Shown piece by piece: positions 35,480-45,276 of a DNA stretch of 64,000 nucleotides. The notes under the pieces were generated by a model. It saw only the letters and a list, made by a program, of their open reading frames with translations, did not search any database and had not been told where the DNA came from. Made by a program: the position numbers and the translations under genes. Numbering within the stretch: the first letter of the stretch is position 1; each line of letters begins with the position of its first letter. The stretch is from Macrolepiota albuminosa (taxonomy: Eukaryota; Basidiomycota; Agaricomycetes; Agaricales; Agaricaceae): NCBI GenBank assembly GCA_027475525.1, contig JAMWFC010000136.1, forward strand, positions 1-64,000, written 5' to 3'.

Positions 35480-38213
35480 TAGGGTGTCCCCAGAGCTTGT
35501 GGTTGTAGTGCTGGCGGAGAACATTGTAGCGAAGTTGGGCGTGATCTGGGACATAGATGCGGCTGTCCCGGAGGAGGAGTTTTTTGTTGGGGGACAAGGA
35601 GAAGGCGGGGTCCCGGTTGATTCTGTCGGGGGGGTTGCGGGGGTCATGGTCGGTGAAGTACTTATCTCGGGGGGCACGGCGGATCTGGCTCAGGATCTCT
35701 TCATTGTTTAAGATCAGTACAGCATTCAGATGTTCAGGAGGGATCACCATGCGATGATTTCTTGGGATAGACGTCCAGACGACGGGTGAGGACATCGGGT
35801 TTAGCTCCAAGTCGTCCCAGGCGGTACTAGATTGTAAAGTCGTATTCCGAGAGAACCTCAGACCATCGGGCCTGCCGTTGACTAAGTTGCTTGGTCGTGG
35901 TGAAGTACTGCAGGTTGTTGTGATCCGAGTAGACCTGAATCCGGTGCTGGGCTCCCTCGAGGTAGGCTCACCATTGTTTGAAGGCTTCGACGATGGCGAG
36001 GAGCTCCTTGTTGTAGATGTCATAGTTGAGCTCGGCATCGATCATGGACTGGATGTAGAAGGCGACTGGCCGGGGCTCCCTGCTGTCAGGTCCCATCTGT
36101 GAGAGAATCCTGGCGATGGCATAGTCGGAGGTGTTGCATTCCAGGATAATCGGGAGGGCCGGGTCGTAGTGCCGGAGTACAGGGACGACTGTGAAAGCCT
36201 CCTTGAGCAGGTTAAAGACACTCTGGCACTTACTGTCCCAGCTCCAGGCGACGTCCTTGTGTATGAGCCGGTTGAGGGGTTTCGTGATACCAGAGTAGTT
36301 GTCTATAAACCTCCGGTAGAAATTAGCAAAACCCAAGAAGGACTGTACTTCCTTGATGTTCCGGGGTTGCGGCCAGTTGACAATGGCCTCGACCTTGTGG
36401 GGATCCATGCAAACGCCATTTGGGGATACAATGATGCCGAGATACTCAACCTCTTCCGTGTGGAATGAACACTTCTCAGGCTTGGCGTGGAGGTTGTGCT
36501 CCCAGAGGCGTTCAAGGACTTGCCAGACGTGCTTCTGGTGGTCCTCCTTTGAGTCGGAGTAGATGAGGATGTCGTCCAAGTAGACGATTACGAAGACGTC
36601 GCTCATGTCGTGGAAGATGTCGTTCATGAAGTATTGGAACGTGGCGGGGGAGTTAGTCATTCCGAAAGGCATCACAAGGTACTCAAACAGACCGTACCGT
36701 GTACGGAACGCAGTTTTCCACTCATGTCCCGGGGCGATGTGGACGTTGTTGTAGCCAGAGCGGAGGTCGATTTTCATGTAAACCTTGGCACTGCGGAGTC
36801 GATCAACCAGATCGCCAATGAGTGGGAGCGGGTAGCGGTTCTTCTTAGTGATCTTATTGAGTCCTCGGTAGTTGACACAGAGTCGGAGCAAACCATCCTT
36901 CTTCTTGGCGAATAGAACCAGGGCTCCAGCAGCGGAGGTGGAGGGTCGGATGAATCCCTTACCGAGCATTTCGTCGAGGTAGTCTTTGAGGGCCCGGAGT
37001 TCGACCTCCGACATGTTGTACACCTTGCCAAAAGGGGGGGCAGCTCCTTCCTCAAGGTCAATAGTATGGTCATAGGGACGGTGAGGGGGAATCTCCTTGG
37101 CGTCTCCTTCGGAGAATACATCAGCAAACTCATGATACTCCGGAGGAACTACTTCTTGGAGGATCTGCTCCTCAGTTTTCTTTTCTGGGGGGATGGCGTC
37201 CCCTTGTAGGTGTTCTTCTGGGAGAGATGGCGAGGTGTGTAGCTGAAACGTGGGAGTTCCATCCTTCATGAGGTGGGCGAAGGGGGCGGCTCCAATGATC
37301 CTAATGTCAAGTGCGTTCGGATCGATCGGAGTCACGGGTGCATCAGTCGGAGCGGGTTTGACACGTGTCTGAGACTGGCCAGGGTAGTTCGGTCCTTTGT
37401 ACTTGTTCTGAGGAATGTTTGGGGGTCAATCAGGGGCCTTGCGGGCTCGGATGGACGTGGGTGGCGCATGCATGGGGGGTGCGGCTGTCGTCCCGGGGGT
37501 ATCAGGCATCAGGTCACTCTCTAGGGCCCGGAGGTGCACGGCAGTCGAGAGGTGGTCTTTGGGTCCCGGGAAGGTCATGGTAAGCATCCTCCAATTGATA
37601 TCGGAGTTCGTGTTGCGTAGCCAAGGTAGTCCCAGCACCATCGGGGTTGATTCGTGAAGTCGCGTGACCAGGAAGTTGGAGGTGAATTTGTAGTTGTTGT
37701 CCAGGGTCACGCGTCCCAAGTGAGACCTCTGGATGGGGCCAGAAGAGGAGGGGGTGCCGTCAAGGCATTGCAGGCGGAGGGGCTAGTCGAGAGAGTCGTG
37801 GGGGAGGTCGAGGGCATTGCTGAGGAAAACTCTGGTGGCTCCGCTGTCGATGAGGGCCAATATTGGTCCCGGGGCACCGTCCAGCCTGGCATTGATAACA
37901 AAGGACCGGGACAAGCAGGACTGGAGTCCGGGGGGTGGTGGGGGCCCGTCCTTTGGGGTAGGATCCGGAGAGTGGGGGATGTCGAAGGGGAGTTGCTGGT
38001 CGTCGGGCGTCGGGTCCCAGGTCAGGCAAAGGGTAAGGTGTCGCCAATCAATGCGGGGGTTGGTATCTCAGAGCCACGGGAGCCCTAGGACCAGGGGCGT
38101 GGAAGGGTGGAGTTTGGTTATCAACATCCAGAGGGTGTGAGTCTGTCCGTTGGCAAAAGTAATGGGCATATGCACGAAGTGAGTGATGTCCCCCGCCGTA
38201 GAGGCATCTCCGT

Positions 38214-39141
38214 TGATAGGACCTCATACAGGATCAGCGCATCAACAGCAGGCTACGGCAACACGGCACAGGTCTGGGATACCTTAGTATGCACTAACTA
38301 ACCAATTTTGGCAATATTTGATGGCCATGCATGGCAAGAAGCAGATCCGATCAATGATAGCGCTGACAGCAGACAGAATGACAACTGACAGATGGCATCA
38401 GTCACTGACGACAGCGCTTAGCGAGAAGCCTGATGATCTATCAAAAACTGACGGACAGCTTGGTGTTTGACCTTGGCGTCTGACACCGCTTAGCCCCTCG
38501 ATCTGGCACCTGACATCGCTAAGCATTTTGGACAGACAGAAGGATGATGGATTGATGGTTTAGCTTCGCGATCTGTCGCCTGGCGTCGCTAAGGTTCTTG
38601 AATAGACAGTAGGGATCTGAAACCGTTGGAGCTACCCCTATAAAATTTTCTAGTTTACCACACTTTGGCATCATTGGCCACTGGCGACGGTGAACTCATT
38701 GTAGTATAAAAGTACTTACCGACTTGTACAGAGAACAATAGACCAGATTTTCCTGCTCCCCTTTCGTCAGCCTCCCTTATGCTCGAGATCTCATTTACGG
38801 TCGGCAACGTCGAACTCGTCGGCAGTTGCAGACTATCGCTAGCCTTTGACCTATTTGCGCCTTGCAGCTATGGCAGGCATTATCGACACTTAGACTTCGC
38901 TAAGCTTACCACGCTCTTGCCACTTACGTTGCCGTGTTCACTTACCGCTCCCTTCATAGGCGCTTTACCTTAGTGCTTTACACTTGCCGACCCCCTTACT
39001 GACTTTTACCTCATTTTCACAGGCGCGTTCTCTGGGACCTGCCCGGGACTCCTCACATCACTTATAGCGCGCCCAACGCAAGCTATTGGTACGGTAACAC
39101 TATTACTATATTTGTTACTGACCAAACTTTGGGCGTCATCA
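38214..39141 (+). repeat. Solo LTR of family B (928 bp) in A2 protease 1
   Basis: It starts TGATAGGACC and ends GGGCGTCATCA, with TATAAAAG at 38705. The 4-bp target CCGT is duplicated at 38210-38213 and 39142-39145. A1 has a single CCGT at the same site, confirming the empty target. Confidence 0.93.
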
Positions 39142-40539
39142 CCGTCGAAGAGGCAGAGCCGTACCGGGACCAGGAGTCGCTGAGCAGGTTCTGGGGCGAA
39201 GGTAGACCATGCTTCGTCGATGAAGTTGTCAGTGGCGTCACTGTCAATGAGGGTGTTGAGGGGGGTTCCAGAGGGGGTGAGGTGGGTTTTGAGGAGGAGG
39301 GAGTGCGAGGAGTGGGAGGGTAGGTAAGCTGTGAGGGTGTCCTGTATGAGTGTTGTGGAGCGAAGATGTGAGACCAGAGCGGAGAAGACATCAGGGTTGA
39401 TTCCATGATTTAGGGCATCTTCTGGGTCTAAATCGCCGGGTTGTTTTCACTCGTAGGTGGCGTCCTCCCCTTCGAAGGTCCAGGTGGCACATCCCATGAC
39501 CTGTCGTTGAGGGCACTCGGAGATGAAATGGTCTTTCTCACCACAGAGTATGCAAACACCCTCCCTTCTCCGTTGTTCCTGCACATCTTTTGGGACCTCA
39601 ACCCAGGGTTGCCCCTTCTTCGAGAGCCGGTTGGCCTGGAGGGCCTCTTCATCCTGTTCGTCGATGAAGTTGGGATCTTCAGAGTCTTCCGGGGGTTCCT
39701 CGGAGTTTGGCACATTGCCCGGGTCGTTGGCAGCCATGGCGGCATTGAGTTGGGCCTGGGGGGGGCACCGCTGCCGGGGTTATTGGGCGGGCCACGACTT
39801 ACCGGAGGTCGGCCGCCAGAGAATGCGGGGGGACCGGGGTTTCGGATTTGGGGGTTGGGGGTCTCATCGGAGGGCCATGGGGGTCCTCCTCTAGGGTTCC
39901 AGGAAGGTCGGGAGTTCAAATACTCGCTGCGGTCTTCCCAGTAACGTTGGTTGATCTGCATGACGAGGGCCTTGTATCCATCGTAGGAGGGTTGTTTCAG
40001 GGTGAGTCAGAGGACGTCCTTGATACGTTGTGGCAGGGCACGGCGGAGGGCGTACCGGAGAGCGCTGTAGTTTCAACCTGTCTTGTAAGCTTCCTTCTCA
40101 AAACGTATGATGAAGGTAGTAAAACGTTCTTTGGAGCACATCTGGAGGTTGAAGAGGTTGTCCTCAGCCTCGGCCACGGTATCGTAGATCCCAAATTTCC
40201 CAGAGAACTCGTCGACAAAGGCCTGCCAGCGGGAGAGTGCTGGGTTGTTGGGATCAAACTGGATGAGGGCCGTGTAATAATCGAAGGCGATCCCCTGGAG
40301 GTACGAGGCAGCAAAGGCCACCCGGGAGCTGTCAACCTGAAACGTGAGTGGTTTCGCCTAAAATGTATTAAGACACTGAGTGAGGAATGTACGCCATTTT
40401 TGGGGGTCCTGGCCCGTGAATGCGTCGGGCTTTTGAATGTCCAGACGTCCTTCGCGGGCGAGGGCGTTGTGAGCGTCGTCCAGTCCGGTAGCGTTGCAGG
40501 GAGGGGGGCCAGCATTGTAGTAGTAGTAGTAATGATTAC

Positions 40540-40693
40540 CCCCCCCTCCTTGTGGAGGAAAGGCACCGAGGGCAGGACCCCACCTGCCTGGAGGGCCTCC
40601 TCCGGGTGGCTCACCTCCCCCCCTCCTTGTGGAGGAAAGGCACCGAGGGCAGGACCCCACCTGCCTGGAGGGCCTCCTCCGGGTGGCTCACCT
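40540..40693. repeat. 77-bp exact tandem duplication in A2 gag
   Basis: Positions 40540-40616 and 40617-40693 are identical; probable assembly artefact. Confidence 0.9.
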
Positions 40694-40730
40694 GGGGGGT
40701 CCACGTCCGGGGGGTCCGTTGTCTCAGGGG

Positions 40731-41120
40731 GGTTCATTCCTGCTGGGGGGAGGCCCAGGTCTCCACGCAGGAGGTGGTGGAGGTGAAGGGCCTGGGAGTT
40801 GTCCTCAAGGCTCGGCTGGGGGTGGCGGAGGCGGTCAGGGAGGGTTTGGTGGTGTCAGGTCGATCTGAGAGGAGCCGGGTGCGGGATTGGGTGCTGGGTT
40901 GCGTGGGGGACGTTCAACCTAGGAGGGTTCATTTCTGCTGGGGGGAGGCCCAGGTCTCCACGCAGGAGGTGGTGGAGGTGAAGGGCCTGGGAGTTGTCCT
41001 CAAGGCTCGGCTGGGGGTGGCGGAGGCGGTTGGGGAGGGTTTGGTGGTGTCAGGTCGATCTGAGAGGGGCCGGGTGCGGGATTGGGTGCTGGGTTGCGTG
41101 GGGGACGTTCAACCTAGGAG
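40731..41120. repeat. 195-bp imperfect tandem duplication in A2 gag
   Basis: Positions 40731-40925 and 40926-41120 match with about four differences. The unit is 65 codons, so it keeps frame. Unlike the 77-bp repeats it has diverged, so it is real. Confidence 0.85.
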
Positions 41121-41496
41121 GGTCGTGCTTGCATCGGAGGCCATGGGGGGTTCCGCAGATCGAAGTGAGGCGGGGGGTTGCGGCAGAAGTTGGGCTCTGG
41201 AGGGGCCAGGGCTGACGTAGGAGGCGGTACCAGGATGGGCGCAGGTGCGGGCGTTGTCCATTGTTGCCGCACGTAAGCTCATTGATGTAGCACAGTGTAT
41301 CGTCCGTGCTAGGGGTGTCCTCGCGGGGTCTACCAGGGTTCGCCAGGGCTGGGGGTTGGGCGTTGTCCATTTGTGGGAGGGGTTCCAGGGGTCTCTAGGG
41401 CTGTCCCCAGGTCTCGAAGGTGCTAGGAATGGAGTTAGCCCTACGGGGAGTGGACAAGCCTACTGCAAAACGGGGGCAGCGGGCTGATCGAATAGC

Positions 41497-41672
41497 TGTA
41501 ACGGAGTCATCCGTCTTACCATCAGCGTCAACGACGCTATAATCCTTTAGTAGAGTATTACGTAAGATAACATCTTGTTTTCGCACTAAGTACTAGTCAA
41601 ATCCGATATTGCGGTCTGATTTAGCACTGTGTGAAATACACAGATAGTTCTAGCTAGTAACCGCAGGTTACA
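41497..41672 (+). repeat. C-young 5' LTR (176 bp)
   Basis: It runs TGTAACGGAG...AGGTTACA, a perfect inverted end TGTAAC/GTTACA. I saw no difference from the 3' LTR. The 111-bp leader after it holds a T-run and no TGG tRNA match, so the priming mode is unclear. Confidence 0.95.
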
Positions 41673-41783
41673 TTTTTTTAAATCTTCTGCTATCGGCTTT
41701 AGACTCTGGGCTTGTCACCGACTAGGCAACTCTCATCAAAACCTTTCGATTCTCTGTTGGCATCACGCTGAAAACGTGCTTCC

Positions 41784-44700
41784 ATGACTGGCTCTCTTGA
41801 TCCGGATCCTCCGCTCCCAGCTGCAGACGCAGGTGACTTACCTGTGCTTCCGGCTGTGAAGACGCAATCTGCGTCAGCATACCAACCTCCGCCAAAGCGG
41901 GATGAAAAGACTCCTCGCGATGTCAGCGCGAGCTTTGGAATGCCTGGTGGGCTATCCGTATCACGGATGATGTCCATTGTACGACCTGGTGGAAAACCAG
42001 GAGAGAGATCTGCGGTCTCAGGAGTGTCGCTGCCAGCGAGCCAAATGCCTTCACTAATGTACCCGGTATTGCCCGAGAGCTCTTCAGCTCCTTCTGAGGG
42101 TCAACCGGACGTTACCCAGTACTCGGAAATGGTACAAGGCAGCGCATTTGCGCATAGCACCCCATTCCGGACTGCACCGATGGAACGGCATTTGGAATAT
42201 GTGGCCAACGCTGCCACTGAACCGGGACCGTCGTCGTTGACGACACAAGGACAGAAGCAAGGACCAGCAATAGTGGTCAGTCGGGAGGACGACAATGTCG
42301 TAGGGTTGGAAAAGGCGTCACCAGCGCCTGGAATTCCAGAGTTGCACAGGCGGGCCGGCAACCAGCCGCAAGTGAGGCATGATGGCCTCAGGAGAGTTAT
42401 GGACTTAGAGTCCGAGTTGGAGTCCTCAGATGATGAGGAAAGCAAAAGGTCACATTCGACCTTGTCTATCCAGCTACAGCTAGTGTTGGACCGATATCCG
42501 TCGGTCGTGAAGGAATCGACGCGAAAGCGTCTTCAGCTGTATGTAGTGAAGCACTTACAGTTGCTGGCCGCTAGGAGCCACGATGTACCCCGTGCAGATT
42601 CGAGTGAATATATCGAATTGTTTGTGCGCATCTTCGAACTCGAAGTAGTGGAATACCTTAAGCGCAAAGCGGCGCGAGGGTCAGCAGTCTCAACGGCTAC
42701 TCCAGCCGACTCCGTAGAATGTGAGATGAGTGTGCGCAGGCGAGCGCCACTAATCGCGGACGCGATGGAATTGCTCAATGCGCCTCGTCAGGCTAATGAG
42801 TCTCAGCAAGACTACATTCGGCGTCAGAACGCCGCAAACCGTCAACGCATTGTTAGCGGAGTGCCTCAGCAGGCATTGTCTGAGGTGGAGACTGTAACGA
42901 CGACTTCGGCAGAGCCAGAGGCAGCACTTGCAGTGCAGGAGGTTAAAACACCTCGTAAGCAAGTTACAATCAAGGAGGAGGTGGACGAAGTCCACATTCT
43001 TGAGGAGCGAACGCGACCACGACGCGTAGTGCGACGCGTCCACCTAGTGGACAACTGGAATGAACGCGTCAATTACCAAAGGATACGCAACCAGGACTTG
43101 CGCGATCATGGTGAGTCGTTCATTGACGACCAGGGGGTAGTCTTTGAAGGGCGTGAGGGCGTAACGCCTGTCGATGACATGCGGCGACAATTCGCGGCTC
43201 GGACTGCTGAACCGGACAGAGATCCGGGTGGTAGTGACGACAGTAGTGGTCACTACGAACGGAGGGAGCCAAATCGTCGCAATCCCGACGGTGGAGACCG
43301 TGATCGTAGGAATGACGATCAGGACGATAGTAATCGTCGTGACAGGGGCAGGCAGGCTGGTGGATTACCAGCAGAGCAACAAGTGAGGCAACAGCCCACC
43401 ACACGGCCGGAAAGAGTGGCCAATGAGCACCTGTTTCGCAGCCCCCGGGCATTCTCGATGCCCGCACCTCATGATTTGCGTGAAACTACGCCGGGAATGA
43501 ATGAAGCGGTCAGGATCCATATGGATCATATGCATGACCGCCTCACTCGTCTGGTGGATGACTCCCTGGGAGTCCGATTTAAGTTTCCTGCTGGGGTAAG
43601 CCCCCGTAAATCCGATGGTAAGCACATACGTGCGTACGCTGGAGGACATAGGTTCTCTCAACTGGAGGACTGGGCCATGGACGTGTGCTACCACCTCGCA
43701 GCCTGCTGCTATGGTGGAGACGACATGGACCAGGAAAGGATATTCGTGCTCCACGAATTTATGGAAGGAGAGGCTCGGAATTGGTTCCGTCGCCATGTTC
43801 TCCACATTAATCGCGACAAATCGCACTGGACATTTAAAGAGGTCCTGATAGGACTGTATAATCGATTCGTCAACGCTGCTACGATGCAGGAAGCTCGTGA
43901 TGCCTTTAGAAAGGCAGTGTATGACGCTAAGACTGGCGTCCAGACCTTTTATGATGACCTGGTGGGTCATGCACAGAATATGGCCGTCTATCCAGACGAA
44001 TACACTATCCGCGAGACATTCCTGGACGGAATACCCGCAGACATGAGGAGAGCGTTGATACGCGACGATAACTTGTCTCCGGAGGTCAATACTGTGACCG
44101 AATTCTTGGCGTATGCCATCCGTTACGAGCAGTCGACACGGACTGCAAACCATTATGAGCAGCGTAGTTCACGCCGAGGACCAGTGAACCGTCAGGCAGT
44201 GAAGGTGGGAACCTTCCTGGCCAAACGGACAGATATGGAGAATAATCGCAATCCGCGATTCGTTGTTCGTAAGACAATACATGGAGGCCAACGGCCTCGA
44301 TCGAAACCTGTTGGACAATTGCCAGTAAAGGACATTCGACCCTCTTCGGGTCAGAATCAAGTAGCACCAAGAGGAGTGGTGGCGCCTGCAGCGCGTATGG
44401 CGGGTAAAACCGCTGGAGTTCAAGGAGTGGGCCAGAGAAGGCCTGCCGGGGATCCCTCAGCGTGCTACAATTGTGGCAGGAGCGGGCACTTTGCTAAGGA
44501 GTGTCCCGCCCCTCCTAAGGCACACATCCGGGCGGCCCATACGGCTGCGGCACCGAGCGATGTCGTCAGTGACGACGAGGACGATGAAATCGAGGAGGAG
44601 CCGCAAGTAGAGGCTGACGGGTCGGAAGTGGATGACGCTGAGAGCGTCCAGATTGATGGCGATGAATACGTCGCAGTGGATGTGTACGACAGCGACTACT

Positions 44701-45272
44701 ATGCTCGTGATGACGAGGAGGAACACCTGTTTGCACTGACGGAGTGCCGGGGAGATCAGCGCGTCCGAATGAGACGCGTCACCCTGCAGAAGGCAACTAA
44801 TAAGTTGCAGCGGCCGCGCTACACTCCCGAAGAGAAGGAGTGCCTGGTCACTTATGTTGATGTCAATGGACATCCGGCATGGACGTTGTGGGACTCCGGG
44901 AGTACCACTACGGGCATTACGCCCCAGTTTGCTCACGTCAACGCGATTCGCGTTCATGAACTGGAGGAGCCTTTGATGCTCCAGCTGGAGACTGTGGGGA
45001 GTCGCGCTATGGTGCAGTTTGGCGCGGAGGTGAGAATAAAGACGTCAGGAACGTCGACGAAAGAATACGTGGATATAGCGAATTTTGATCGCTATGACAT
45101 GATTATCGGTACGCCATTCATGCGTAAGAACAAGGTGTCGCTGGATTTCGTGAACGACATGGTCGTTGTGAATGGTACGCCTCTGAAGGCGGAGAAAGTG
45201 GTGTTGAACGATACAGATGGTCGTTTGAGGCGCTATCGCGCAACTGAAAAGCGGCGTGATGAGCGCAACTGA
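41784..45272 (+). CDS. C-young gag-protease polyprotein
   Basis: ATG 41784 gives 1162 aa. The first 600 or so residues are disordered, rich in Ser, Pro, Arg and Asp (for example RRNDDQDDSNRRDRG). The retro-gag capsid domain follows from about 620 (LEDWAMDVCYHLAACC, EGEARNWFRRHVLHIN). A zinc knuckle CYNCGRSGHFAKEC (C-x2-C-x4-H-x4-C) lies near 892, an acidic stretch follows, and a retropepsin-like domain has active site LWDSGSTTTG near 1034 and flap-end MIIGTPFMRKNK. It forms the particle and cuts the polyprotein. The frame ends in UGA followed by CUAG, and pol continues in the same frame, so a fraction of product is probably a 2466-aa gag-pol fusion. Confidence 0.93.
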   Translation: MTGSLDPDPPLPAADAGDLPVLPAVKTQSASAYQPPPKRDEKTPRDVSASFGMPGGLSVSRMMSIVRPGGKPGERSAVSGVSLPASQMPSLMYPVLPESSSAPSEGQPDVTQYSEMVQGSAFAHSTPFRTAPMERHLEYVANAATEPGPSSLTTQGQKQGPAIVVSREDDNVVGLEKASPAPGIPELHRRAGNQPQVRHDGLRRVMDLESELESSDDEESKRSHSTLSIQLQLVLDRYPSVVKESTRKRLQLYVVKHLQLLAARSHDVPRADSSEYIELFVRIFELEVVEYLKRKAARGSAVSTATPADSVECEMSVRRRAPLIADAMELLNAPRQANESQQDYIRRQNAANRQRIVSGVPQQALSEVETVTTTSAEPEAALAVQEVKTPRKQVTIKEEVDEVHILEERTRPRRVVRRVHLVDNWNERVNYQRIRNQDLRDHGESFIDDQGVVFEGREGVTPVDDMRRQFAARTAEPDRDPGGSDDSSGHYERREPNRRNPDGGDRDRRNDDQDDSNRRDRGRQAGGLPAEQQVRQQPTTRPERVANEHLFRSPRAFSMPAPHDLRETTPGMNEAVRIHMDHMHDRLTRLVDDSLGVRFKFPAGVSPRKSDGKHIRAYAGGHRFSQLEDWAMDVCYHLAACCYGGDDMDQERIFVLHEFMEGEARNWFRRHVLHINRDKSHWTFKEVLIGLYNRFVNAATMQEARDAFRKAVYDAKTGVQTFYDDLVGHAQNMAVYPDEYTIRETFLDGIPADMRRALIRDDNLSPEVNTVTEFLAYAIRYEQSTRTANHYEQRSSRRGPVNRQAVKVGTFLAKRTDMENNRNPRFVVRKTIHGGQRPRSKPVGQLPVKDIRPSSGQNQVAPRGVVAPAARMAGKTAGVQGVGQRRPAGDPSACYNCGRSGHFAKECPAPPKAHIRAAHTAAAPSDVVSDDEDDEIEEEPQVEADGSEVDDAESVQIDGDEYVAVDVYDSDYYARDDEEEHLFALTECRGDQRVRMRRVTLQKATNKLQRPRYTPEEKECLVTYVDVNGHPAWTLWDSGSTTTGITPQFAHVNAIRVHELEEPLMLQLETVGSRAMVQFGAEVRIKTSGTSTKEYVDIANFDRYDMIIGTPFMRKNKVSLDFVNDMVVVNGTPLKAEKVVLNDTDGRLRRYRATEKRRDERN

Positions 45273-45276
45273 CTAG
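45270..45276 (+). promoter_or_regulatory. Stop-codon readthrough site UGA-CUAG between gag-protease and pol
   Basis: The stop TGA is followed directly by CTAG, the best known readthrough-promoting context in eukaryotic mRNAs. Downstream codons stay open in the same frame, and pol has no ATG before 45362. C-old keeps TGACTAG at the same site despite heavy decay. Confidence 0.75.

Larger units (their letters stand above)
34150..39420 (-). pseudogene. A2 pol remnant: two proteases, RT, RNase H, integrase, chromodomain
   Basis: It is collinear with A1 pol and interrupted by the solo LTR 38214-39141 inside protease 1. The long open part 37335-35968 keeps RT ([10 protein letters not shown]) and the start of RNase H. 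Integrase and chromodomain lie in 35166-34150 with WLKGYG in place of WKGYG. A deletion of about 30 bp near 35759, a duplication at 35326 and several stops separate the parts. Protease 1 has IDSDATDNFID, so its active-site Gly is lost; protease 2 keeps IDSGAT. Confidence 0.87.

Noticed and set aside
43365..44153. Minus-strand ORF of 262 codons.
   Set aside because: It lies wholly opposite the conserved C-young gag frame, has no motif, and its pattern is explained by codon use on the plus strand.
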